A stretch of 64,000 bases of DNA from Cheiracanthium punctorium. Lineage: Eukaryota; Arthropoda; Arachnida; Araneae; Cheiracanthiidae. Under the pieces are notes generated by a model that was not told the DNA's origin, made no database searches, and saw nothing but the letters and a program-made list of their open reading frames with translations. Position 1 is the first letter of the stretch, and each line of letters starts with the position of its first letter. Location: positions 1-64,000 of the forward strand of contig JAWZYV010000750.1 of the NCBI GenBank assembly GCA_038373885.1, written 5' to 3'. The position numbers and the translations under genes are program-made. Positions 34,783 through 44,097 of this stretch are shown here, in pieces.

Positions 34783-37700
34783 ATAGTCAAAAGCCCCACC
34801 TAAAAGTCTTGCAGATTTCATCAGTGAATGGTGGCAGTAATGGACTCTTCGTACAGGGATACGTTAATGGTTCCCCATGCCACATGGTGATTGATACTGG
34901 AGCGAACGTAACCATCATAAGGACGGATCTGGCCAAGAAATTAAATTTGAAGATTATCTGGACTCCGCCCTCGCTGACCCTCCAGACTGTGACAGGTGAC
35001 AAGATCGAAGTGGGCGGAAAAGCGCAAGTAGAAATCACGTTTGGAAATGCCAGATACGACCATGTGGTATATGTCGCTAATATTACAGACTCTTTTATTC
35101 TCGGACTGGACTTTTTAAAAGCGCACAAATTTAACTTGGACTTTAAGAATAATGAGCTTCGTTCAGACTTAGAAGAAATAGCTGCGTTCGATATTAAAAA
35201 TGAAACTATTTTACCTGTACAGCAAATAATAGCCCAGACTGATATCACTCTACCTCCCAGAACTGATTCAATAATTTCTGGAACAGTAAAAGAAAGCAAT
35301 AAATTCCGTTTTGGATTAATCGAACACCCAAACAATAGTGATTCCGTCAGAGGAGTACTTGTGGGAGCAACACTTGTGGACTTGTCGAGAGCAGAAATTC
35401 CAGTTAGAGTAGTAAATGAGACGGACAAGTCGAAGGTGATAAAGAAAAATGAAGTGTTGGCGACATGCACTCCTGTTACCTGCATTAATAAGAACATCAG
35501 CCAAACGACAGCTATATCTTCCGAGTGCCTGACGAAGGAATTAATACAAGACGTGGAGTTAACGGCAGAACAGAGAAGCGCTGCGGAGAAAGTAATAGCT
35601 GAATTTGGAGACCTCTTCTCCCGAACTTCGGGTGACTTTGGTCGTACGAGCTTAACTCAACATAGGAGAGATACAGGCAGCCATTCTCCCATCAAGCAAC
35701 ATCCTAGGCGGCTGCCGTTTGCTAAGCAAGAAGAGGTGAGCAGACTTTTAGAGGAGATGCAGCGTGATGACGTCATCGAGCCATCGACTAGTCCGTGGGC
35801 CTCGCCGATTGTTTTGGTCCGAAAGAAAGATGGTTCCACCCGGTTCTGCGTTGACTATAGACGTCTGAATGACATTACCAAGAAAGACAGCTACCCTCTT
35901 CCCAGGATAGACGACACATTGGACACTTTATCGGGAAATGAATGGTTCTCCACTCTGGATCTCAAGAGTGGCTAGTGGCAAGTAGAAATCCATCCCGATG
36001 ACAGTGATAAGACTGCGTTCACCACGGGACAAGGATTGTGGCAGTTCAAAGTTATGCCTTTTTGACTCTGCAACGCACCGGCTACATTCGAGCGTCTAAT
36101 GGAGACAGTGTTGAGAGGACTTTCCTACGAAGCATGTCTCGTTTATTTGGACGATATCATCATCGTCGGAAGGACTTTCGAAGAGCATCTCGAGAACATT
36201 CGAAAGGTACTGCAGAAATTAAAAGAGGCAAGCTTGAAACTAAGTCCGTCGAAGTGCAACTTGTTTCGTCGGGAAGTACGTTACCTCGGGCACATAATAT
36301 CCGCCCACGGAGTCCGAACCGATCCTGAAAAGACGTCCGCAGTCCAGAACTGGAGTCGTCCCGAGAATATCCATGACTTAAGAAGTTTTCTCGGTCTGTG
36401 TACTTACTATCGAAAATTCGTAAAGGGTTTTTCTCAAATTGCAAGACCTCTTCACAAATTGACCGAGACTGGACAGAAATTTCTATGGACTGAGGAATGT
36501 GAGGACGCATTCAACGAACTGAAGACGGCTTTAACATCTTCGCCGATCCTGTCGTATCCTCACCCTGACAAGCCATTTATCCTGGACACAGACGCAAGTA
36601 AGGAGAGTATTGGAGCAGTTTTGTCCTAGGAGATAGATGGCCAAGAACACGTCATTGCTTACTGGAGCAAATGCCTTTCAAAGGCAGAACGTAACTATTG
36701 TGTTACGAGAAAGGAACTTCTTGCTATCATTAAAGCCGTGGAGCACTTCCATCATTACCTGTACGGCCGAAAGTTCCTGCTCCGAACGGACCATGCCTCT
36801 TTAACCTGGCTTCTAAATTTCAAGAATCCCGAGGGCCAAATAGCCAGGTGGATACAGCGATTACAAGAATATGACATCGAGATACGTCATCGGAAAGGGG
36901 CATCTCAAGGAAATGCAGATGCTTTGTCAAGAAGGCCCTGTATAGACAGCTGTCGCTATTGCTCCAGGGCAGAGAAAAATTACCATCTGAAACATCCCGT
37001 TGTCCGCCAAGTTACATCATCAACACCATCCCAAGATCCCTGGAGTGACGAAAATGTTCGGGCGGACCAATTAGCAGACAACGACATCAAACCTATTGTG
37101 GAATTTATGGAAAAATCCAGCGCTAAGCCCAGTTGGCAAGAAATATCATCTTACAGTCCGGCAACAAAACAGTACTGGGCTTTATGGGATTCGCTTCGCC
37201 TGAGAAATGGAGTCCTGTATCGTAAATGGGAGTCGGACGACGGCAAGATGCTCCGATGGCAGTTAGTACTCCCTCGCTCGAGGATTCCGAAGGTTCTAGA
37301 AGAACTTCATAATGGCTACACTGGAGGCCATTTTGGCGTGATGAAGACCCTGCAGAAAGTTCGCGAGCGCTTCTACTGGGTTAGGCCTCGAGGCGACGTC
37401 GAAAAGTGGTGTCAAGCTTGTGACGCCTGTGCCGCCCGTAAAGGCCCGAAGAAACGAAGCCGTGGAAGACTACATCGTTATAATGTAGGAGCGCCTTTTG
37501 AGAGGATTGCACTCGACATCCTGGGACCTCTTCCGCGAACTTCGGATGGCAACAAATACATCCTAGTTGTCATTGACTACTTCTCTAAATGGCCCGAAGC
37601 ATTTCCTATTCCCGATCAAGAAGCTACAACCGTAGCAGAGGTACTGGTGCAAGAATGGATTTCCAGATATGGAACCCCTCTGCAACTTCATTCCGACCAA

Positions 37701-38342
37701 GGAACGAACTTTACCTCTGCAGTCTTTAAAGGACTATGCCAACTTCTCGGAATGGACAAAACCCAGACTACGCCTTTACACCCACAATCCGACGGCATGG
37801 TGGAGAGGTTCAATCGTACAATTTTGAACAACCTCTCGCTCCTGGTATCTAGGAATCAAGAGGACTGGGACAAGAAACACCCCCTGTTCCTGCTGGCCTA
37901 TAGGAGTGCCGTCCATGAGACTACCGGCTTCACACCTTCCCAGATGCTGTTCGGCAGAGATCTTCGTCTTCCCGCCGATCTAGTGTTCGGCCGCCCTCCA
38001 GATGCGCCTTCATCGCCAGAGGAGTACGTGGAAAACCTTCGGGCACGGTTTCAAGATGTACATCATTTTGCTCGGGAGTGGATCAACCTGAACACGGAAA
38101 AGATGAAGACTCGCTACGACACGAAGGCTACGGGACACGAGTTCAACGCAGGTGACAAAGTTTGGCTATGGAATCCTACTCGACGGAAATTCCTGTCTCC
38201 CAAGCTGCAATCGCCATGGGACGGTCCTTACACAGTCCTAAACCGGCTGAATGACGTCATCGTACGGATTCGTAAGTCACCAAACTCGAAGCCAAGAGTT
38301 GTACATTACGATCGGCTAGCCATCTACCGCGGTTGTAATTAG
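34776..38342 (+). pseudogene. pol: Pol of Gypsy copy A: protease, RT, RNase H, integrase with three stops
   Basis: One frame throughout, interrupted by TAG 35973-35975, TGA 36063-36065 and TAG 36627-36629; the related sequence at 53219 onward has TAC, GGA and CAG there. Protease: VIDTGANVTIIR with the DTGA active site. RT: WASPIVLVRKKDGS and FCVDYRRLND, then VYLDDIIIV with the catalytic pair. RNase H: FILDTDASK and TDHASLTWLL. Integrase: the HHCC region (GGHFGVMKT ... CQACDACAARKG), then LDILGPLP, LHSDQGTNF and HPQSDGMVERFN carrying D, D and E. The C-terminal module ends near DRLAIYRG. Without the stops it would be complete. The beginning is reached only by the frameshift, as the frame has no ATG there. 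Confidence 0.9.
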
Positions 38343-38708
38343 TTATTTGACTATCAGCCCATGGTCACTATGGCGTAATTCCTCCTTTCTTTCAACTCTC
38401 GTTTCTTTCCTGTCTTTCTCTTCTCTTCCTCTTTCGTCAACTCTCTTTCACTCATTACTTACGCCATGTTTAGTGTACATATTTGTAATATATTTGTTTT
38501 TATTAACGTGTATTTGTTTATTACATTGATTACTTATTAGTGTAATTATTTATTATGCTGATTATTTATTTATTAATGTGTATCTGCTTATTGTGCTATT
38601 GATTACTTGCTTGAATTATGTTGTTAAGATCTTGTGAAGTGTTACCCAGTGTAGGTACTTGTGTGACCTCCTAACTAGGGATTGTACTGCCCGGGACGTG
38701 CAGTCCTT
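38343..38708 (+). other. 3' untranslated region of copy A
   Basis: A pyrimidine-rich stretch (CTCTTTC-type words) then AT-rich repeats of TTATTTATTA type. A 60-codon frame at 38347 is hydrophobic by composition only and is not an env gene. Confidence 0.6.
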
Positions 38709-38718
38709 GGGAAGGGGG
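38709..38718 (+). other. Polypurine tract of copy A
   Basis: GGGAAGGGGG, 3 nt before the 3' LTR: plus-strand primer for reverse transcription. The same tract precedes the LTRs at 50121, 52100 and 56194, but is absent before the LTRs at 43130 and 46247. That identifies those two as 5' LTRs. Confidence 0.85.
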
Positions 38719-38721
38719 CAA

Positions 38722-39643
38722 TGTTACGAATTTTCGGGGCAACCCGCTGCTCTGGGGCTTAAAATGGTTTAAAATTCGTATTCTACGCTTCAAATAGATA
38801 AATTTTGCTTTTTGTTGCATCAAAATCGGCCAATTAGAACCGGAGATACGGAGGTTTCGCTTTCCCATATGTTTTTCTATGGGCTTCTAGAAATCTCGAG
38901 AAATATTAGTCCTAGAGCTTAGATCTCTTCACTTTTGAGGACTTATTTTTGGCGCCAAATTTGGCGATATTTCGCCAAAAGTCGCCAAGCTTGGCGACTT
39001 TTTGGTCATTTGGCGCGATTTTCCCAATGGGGCCTGGAAGTTGTTTTTCCTGCATTAAAAACTCATAATAACCTAACATTTCTCTTCTATGACGTAATCA
39101 AAATTCACGCTTTATGTAGAACCCTCGAGAAATTGACTTTTCTGGAAACCTCTTGTACCTCCTGCGTCGGCTATTTATAGAAGCGTGCATCGCCCCGAAG
39201 AGTCAGTTGCGAGTTGAACATTCAATGTGTGAAGAGCTCTGAGTACGCTTGTTTTGTGTGAACTGATAGTGCTATAGAAGCTGTGTTTTAGCTTGCTTTG
39301 TGAAGCTGTTTTTAAAGTGCTGTGTGTAAATTCTTCATTGCTGTGTCTTAAGGGATAGTGTACTATATCCCTTGAATATTTCCACGGAATTTTTGCCTGT
39401 AAAAGTGACTTATTTTGTGTGAGAAATACAGCATTTGTGAGAGCTTCTGATCCAAGCGGATTGTTAAAAGCACGTTACTACAAGAATGTGCTTGTGAATT
39501 GTGTGCAGCTGATTGTTCTACGAAGTTCTAGAAGAAATAAAGTTTGTGTTCTATCCTGACAAGTGACTTTTTTACTTGAACTTTTTACACCAACTTGACT
39601 TTAGAACGACGAACCCCAGGAGTAGCAGAGTAATTCCGCAACA
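38722..39643 (+). repeat. 3' LTR of copy A
   Basis: 922 bp, differing from the 5' LTR at about three positions seen by eye (all in the R-region part). Followed by the target duplication ATAA. Confidence 0.95.
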
Positions 39644-39881
39644 ATAATTTTAATTAACAAGCAATTAGTAATTCCAAGATCATCAAAAAGAATAAATATT
39701 TGAAGTATTTTTTTTTTTAATAATAATACAAAAGGAAAAATAAACACAAGTTCAAAGCTAATCCTAAATATTTCAAAATTTCTTATTATTATGAGAAATA
39801 CAAAGTTTCCAAAAGTAATCACTAGATGGCGACACCATTCATTTCCTGAGCGGATCTCGGGGAAGTATACGGGAATGCGCA
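39644..39881 (-). repeat. Large inverted repeat, right arm piece 3
   Basis: Complement of about 23727-23965 of the left arm (AGTAATTCCAAGATCATC, GAAGTATACGGG). Ends in AATGCGCA (39874-39881), the target duplication of the P-like element. Confidence 0.85.
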
Positions 39882-39929
39882 CATGAAGCTCTAAGGCACA
39901 ATCATCCAAGCATTGCGAAAGAACTAAAT

Positions 39930-40320
39930 GAAATTTGCCCAAAAGGTGGCGCTGGGAGTCCTACTCATTAATTTTTGGCGCATGCGTCGTCTGCTAGTAG
40001 CTGAAACGTAAACAAATATCAACGGAAGCACCCCGCGGGAGATACTTACGCCGTGTGTCGTCAGATGGCGCCCGTGCCGTTAATTATTAAAAGGGGGTCG
40101 CATATTTTCCTTTCAGAGGCTGACGCAGTTTCGCCCGTCTGCCGCTTCCCGATGACCGTCCTAAAGCCTCTTAGTCGGTGCTCTAAGGAGAATCATCGGG
40201 AATGGGCGATCAGGCGGGAAAACGGACCAGGATCCATTTTCACCGGCAGGAGGCGCAGCGCACCGCTCCAATAGGGATTTAACGTTGTTTTGATTGTGAA
40301 CGAGCTATATTTTTTTAATA
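39930..40320. promoter_or_regulatory. GC-rich stretch upstream of the THAP-like exon
   Basis: CpG-containing sequence in otherwise AT-rich surroundings, with two GGCGC-type words (AAGGTGGCGCTGG at 39941, CAGATGGCGCCC at 40062). Its place 20-400 bp before an ATG suggests the transposon's own promoter. No TATA box or initiator was fixed. Confidence 0.3.
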
Positions 40321-40342
40321 AAATAAATTATTTTGATAGAAT

Positions 40343-40480
40343 ATGGGTCGAGCGAGTCACTGCTTTGGACCTGGATGTGACAGTGGATATCCAGAAGCCA
40401 GAAAAAGAAATGTATCGCTCGGGAAGAAAAATCCAACGTTATTTAAAGCTCCACACAGCATCACCATAATATTTCTTTAA
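40343..40480 (+). CDS. Truncated THAP-domain start of a P-type transposase
   Basis: 45 codons from ATG 40343 to TAA 40478-40480. It begins MGRASHCFGPGCDSGY, with C7-x4-C12 as the first half of a C2CH THAP zinc finger, and continues to NPTLFKAP, the usual F.AP motif of THAP domains. THAP domains bind the transposon ends. After APHS the sequence no longer looks like a THAP domain: the second zinc pair (CxxH) and the following transposase are missing. It is either a first exon whose donor I cannot place or, more likely, a deletion remnant. Confidence 0.6.
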   Translation: MGRASHCFGPGCDSGYPEARKRNVSLGKKNPTLFKAPHSITIIFL

Positions 40481-40710
40481 TATGGCCCCTTATAAATGTA
40501 TAACATAAAAAGTAACACTATGTAAATAGAAAACCTTTTGTACATGTTAGTAGTAGTATAATGCTAATATGAACACTTTAAAATTGGCATTTGGCCCAAT
40601 AATCAAATTGAAACAGCAGTATAATACTTTGAAATTGTCCATTTAAAAAAAAATAATAACAGTTTTATGAATAATATTTTTCTGTTTATTAATTTAATTA
40701 GGGTGGGGGA

Positions 40711-41084
40711 TAGAGATGAGTTCGGGCTCATTTTTTGAAGCCCGAGCCCGCAGACTTTTAATCCGAGCCCGAGCAATATTATTAAAGTTGGAGCCCGAGC
40801 CCGAAATTTCAGGTAAAGACAAATAAAATTAACTACTTCATTAATAAGATACAATAAATTTTGGAGCTTCACACACCTTCTAGTCCCCCGTGCCGCTATT
40901 TTTTTAAATAAGTACGTCTATTTATCCCATGAATCACTTTTTAAAATCTGTTTCAAGGAGTATGTTCAACAAAGAAGAAATTTTTCACGAGCCCGAGCCC
41001 GAACGCAATAGTGAATTACAGAGCCCGAGCCCGAGTCGGGCCCGGGCTCGGGCTCGGGCTCGGGCTGATCCCGTCTCATCTCTA
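40711..41084. mobile_element. hAT-type MITE rich in GAGCCC repeats
   Basis: 374 bp with ends TAGAGATGAG and CTCATCTCTA and a perfect 8-bp duplication GTGGGGGA (40703-40710, 41085-41092). Near both ends GAGCCCGAGCCCG is repeated in opposite senses (GGGCTCGGGCTCGGGCTC near 41048-41065), so the ends can pair far beyond the formal inverted repeat. Nested in the P-like element. Confidence 0.85.
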
Positions 41085-42181
41085 GTGGGGGAGGGGATTT
41101 TATAATATATAAGAGATACACAAATGAATAGATATTTTTGGCATAAGTCTGCAAAACATATACAGAAACAAATATTTTCAATTCAAAGTCTGTTTTTTTT
41201 AAATACAAAATTTTTCAAAATTAAAGAAATATTAGATTTTTTCTGATATGTGAAAGCTTGCAAAACTGATGCAAAAGAGTCAATCACTGAATATGCGTGT
41301 ATTTATTGAATTAATATTTTTTTTTCCTTTATGCTTTTTATGAAATTTGTTGTAGTACTGAAAAATGATATTGAAACTGAAAAGACATTGATTTTTATGT
41401 AATTTTTTGTGGTACTCAGGTCCTTATTATCGCACAGGCAAATCGGGACTTTGGCCAGGGCCCCCCAATTTCAAATCTTGTTCTGAAAAATCCTTCTTTA
41501 TATCAAAATTTTATGAAAAATAAAACAAATTTCATAGATGCCCCCCCCCCAAATTCATCAATTCCTGGGGCCCTTGTTGGTTATAATCAGGCTCTGGTGG
41601 TGCTGAAAAACGGCGTTAAATGTTTTTCTCTTTCCATATTTGTTTTGGTTTTTTGGTTTAACTAACCAACTTTAAGACTAAAGACAAAAAATAATAATAA
41701 TAATAATAAATAAAATATAATGTGGAAGAGCGGGTATATAAGAGGAATTTATAGCCTGAAAGAAGGCAGGGAATATTTTTTAATTTTTAGCGAATTGCTA
41801 CCAAAAATATTTGTCCAAATCTGATCTATTATATCGTTCGCATGCAGTTTTAAAGAGAATTTATTTAAATTATTAATTAATTTATTATATTTTCAAACTG
41901 ATGTTACATCGTTGTAATTAAGTAATATAGAAACAAAATTATTATATATGCATATTAATTATCATATTTATTTATTCAAATGTTAGTGTATACTTCAGGA
42001 AATTTCAGCATAAATGAATAAATCCCAATTAGAGAAGCATTAAACCGCGCGCGATGTTGTTTTCCGCTACCGTCAATAGATGGCGCAATCAATGGTAGCC
42101 CCAGTTTCGTCGGCAATTCTCATACTGCGTAGTTGGTCCAAGTTGGATAACAAGCCGATGTTTCTCCTCCCGAGCTTCATG

Positions 42182-42228
42182 AATGCGCATTCAATGGTTC
42201 CAAATGGGGCGGGGGCTAGACGCTTGTC
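42182..42228 (-). repeat. Large inverted repeat, right arm piece 4 (outer end)
   Basis: ATGCGCATTCAATGGTTCCA then GCGGGGGCTAGACGC match the complement of 23689-23737; similarity stops after 42228. Confidence 0.75.
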
Positions 42229-42627
42229 AATTCTTTCTTCAAAATAGAAAATTTCAACTTGTTCATCTCTCATCCCGATAGATGGCGCCAAAAAAGTATT
42301 TTGGAAGGAAGTTCCGAAGAGCAAATGTGCTCTTCCATTCATTGGTTATATTACTTGGAGCTCCTCAAACTCTTTCATGGCTAACCAACGATTAAAAACA
42401 GACAGCAACAGCCAAACAGCCAGCAGGACATGGTTGCGGTACGGCGCGGCTAGTATGAATCCACCTGCCGCCCTTTTGTTTGAAGCTTTTCCGATGTGCA
42501 GATTTTCTAACGTAAGGCGACCATATTTGTAAACAGTAATTTGGGGAAAAATCAAGCATTGTCCTCGAATCTAAACAAAACTTGGGGACACTAGAAAACA
42601 TTTTCGAGGACACAACATATTACCATG
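42229..42627. other. Non-coding DNA with a dispersed repeat
   Basis: About 42503-42612 (AAGGCGACCATATTT, CTTGGGGACACTAGAAAA) recurs at 61626-61735. No gene is supported. Confidence 0.5.
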
Positions 42628-42834
42628 TACACCCTCCAAAAGAGAATTCGAAGAAGAGATAAATTTCCTATTTTAGATTTGCGAATAATAATTGAGTTTT
42701 TGATAAACGTAAAACGTGACAGAAATATGGAAAGTCATTACACATAGCCTTATTCATATTCTATGATAAATAATTTTTAATATACGAAACCAACGTACGA
42801 AATTTTTACTCGAATAATTTTTTTGGAGGGTGTA
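42628..42834. mobile_element. Mariner-type MITE
   Basis: 207 bp bounded by TA, ends TACACCCTCCAAAA and TTTTTGGAGGGTGTA. A related, interrupted copy starts at 59698. No coding content. Confidence 0.75.
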
Positions 42835-42893
42835 TACCAGTATACCCATACTTTAAATCTTGACTGACTTTGATACTTAAAAATGAACTCTAA

Positions 42894-43113
42894 AGGCCCG
42901 TTTACATGTGAAAATGAAAAATCCCGGGTTAAAGCGGAGTACAGGGGAAAACTCGCAATGTATCATGGGAAAGCGGGGTTGACTCTGCATTAACCCTCTT
43001 TTCGACCAGGAATCTTTCTACCCCGCAATTTTTCCCCTAAGTAGGGGAAGCGGGGTAGAAAGCAGTGTAAGTCCCGGGATTTACTCCGTATTTTTGCACA
43101 TGTAAACGGACCC
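42894..43113. mobile_element. 220-bp palindromic MITE (GGCCCGTTTACATGTG ends), copy 1
   Basis: Ends AGGCCCGTTTACATGTG and CACATGTAAACGGACCC, flanked by TAA on both sides, which would fit a Harbinger-type 3-bp duplication. An inner CTACCCCGC/GCGGGGTAG pair extends the fold. Copy 2 at 59824-60043 has the same length. Confidence 0.65.
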
Positions 43114-43129
43114 TAATAGTTCTTTATAA

Positions 43130-44048
43130 TGTTACGAACTTTCGGGGCAACTCGCTGCTCTGGGGCTTAAAATGGTTTAAAATTCATATTCTACGCTTCA
43201 AATAGATAAATTTTGCTTTTTGTTGCATCAAAATCGGCCAATTAGAACCGGAGATATAGAGGTTTCGCTTTCCCATATGTTTTTCTATGGGGCTTCTAGA
43301 AATCTCGAGAAATATTAGTCCTAGGGCTTCGATATCTTCACATTTGGGGACTTATTTTTGGCGCCAAATTTGGCGATATTTCGCCAAAAGTCGCCAAGCT
43401 TGGCGACATTTTGGTCATTTGGCGCGATTTTCCCAATGGGGCCTGGAAGTTGTTTTTCCTGCATTAAAAACGCATAAACCTAACATTTCTCTTCTATGAC
43501 GTAATCAGAAGTCCCGCTTTATCTGGAATTTTCGAGGAATATACTTTTCTAGTAACTGCTCGCAGCTTCTGCCTCCTCTATAAATTCCACCAGCGCGCTG
43601 CCCCGATAGTTCAGTGCGAGTTGAACGCAGAATATGTGAAGAGCTGTCAGTGAGAGTACGCTTGCTTTGTGAATTGATAGTGCTATAGAAGCCGTGTTTT
43701 AGCTTGCTTTACGAAGCTGTTTTCAAAGTGCTGTGTGTAAATTCTTCATTGCTGTGTCTTAAGGGATTGTGTACGATATCTCTTGAATATTTTCACTGAA
43801 TTTTTGCCTGTGACTTATTTTGTGTCAGAAATACAGCATTTGTGAGAGCTTCTGATCTAAGAGAACTGTTAAAAGCACATTACTGTTTAATTGTGCTTGT
43901 GAATTTTGTACAGCTGATTGTTCCAGGAAATTCTAGAAGCAATAGAGTTATATTCCATTCTGACCATTGGACTTTTTACCAGCACGTTCTGCACCAACTG
44001 GACTTTAGAACGACGAACCCCATTAACAAGAAGAGTAGTTCCGCAAGA
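43130..44048 (+). repeat. 5' LTR of the outer element (LTR1)
   Basis: 919 bp ending GCAAGA where other LTRs have GCAACA. The core promoter is the CTATAAAT version. The primer site at 44051-44070 departs from the tRNA-Leu match at three positions. Confidence 0.9.
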
Positions 44049-44097
44049 TTTGGTGTCAGAATCGGCATTCTAAAGAAAGACTTTAATTTTCCAGTTT

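Larger units (their letters stand above)
32387..39643 (+). mobile_element. Ty3/Gypsy LTR retrotransposon, copy A, full length
   Basis: 7257 bp with two 922-bp LTRs starting TG and ending CA, flanked by ATAA at 32383-32386 and 39644-39647. Domain order gag, protease, reverse transcriptase, RNase H, integrase is that of Ty3/Gypsy. There is no env: only about 365 nt of T-rich sequence separates the pol stop from the polypurine tract. The LTRs differ at about three positions by eye, so the insertion is young, yet pol has three nonsense codons. The copy is therefore not self-sufficient unless the stops are suppressed. Confidence 0.95.
39882..42181 (+). mobile_element. P-element-like DNA transposon, internally deleted
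   Basis: 2300 bp with 10-bp terminal inverted repeats CATGAAGCTC ... GAGCTTCATG and a perfect 8-bp target duplication AATGCGCA (39874-39881, 42182-42189). The left arm of the large inverted repeat shows the undisturbed site near 23733. Drosophila P elements also make 8-bp duplications, start with CATGA and encode a THAP-domain transposase; here a THAP-like start lies 460 bp inside the left end, after a GC-rich promoter-like stretch. No RNase-H-like transposase core was recognised, and a hAT MITE sits inside. hAT is the alternative superfamily, but the termini and the THAP exon favour P. Confidence 0.65.

Noticed and set aside
34787..35497. Antisense frame of 236 codons opposite the protease region
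   Set aside because: It mirrors pol in all copies and has no domain or promoter; a by-product of codon composition.
38347..38529. Short hydrophobic frame after pol as a possible env
   Set aside because: Only 60 codons, from a pyrimidine-rich untranslated stretch; no signal-peptide plus transmembrane architecture, and not preserved in the other copies.
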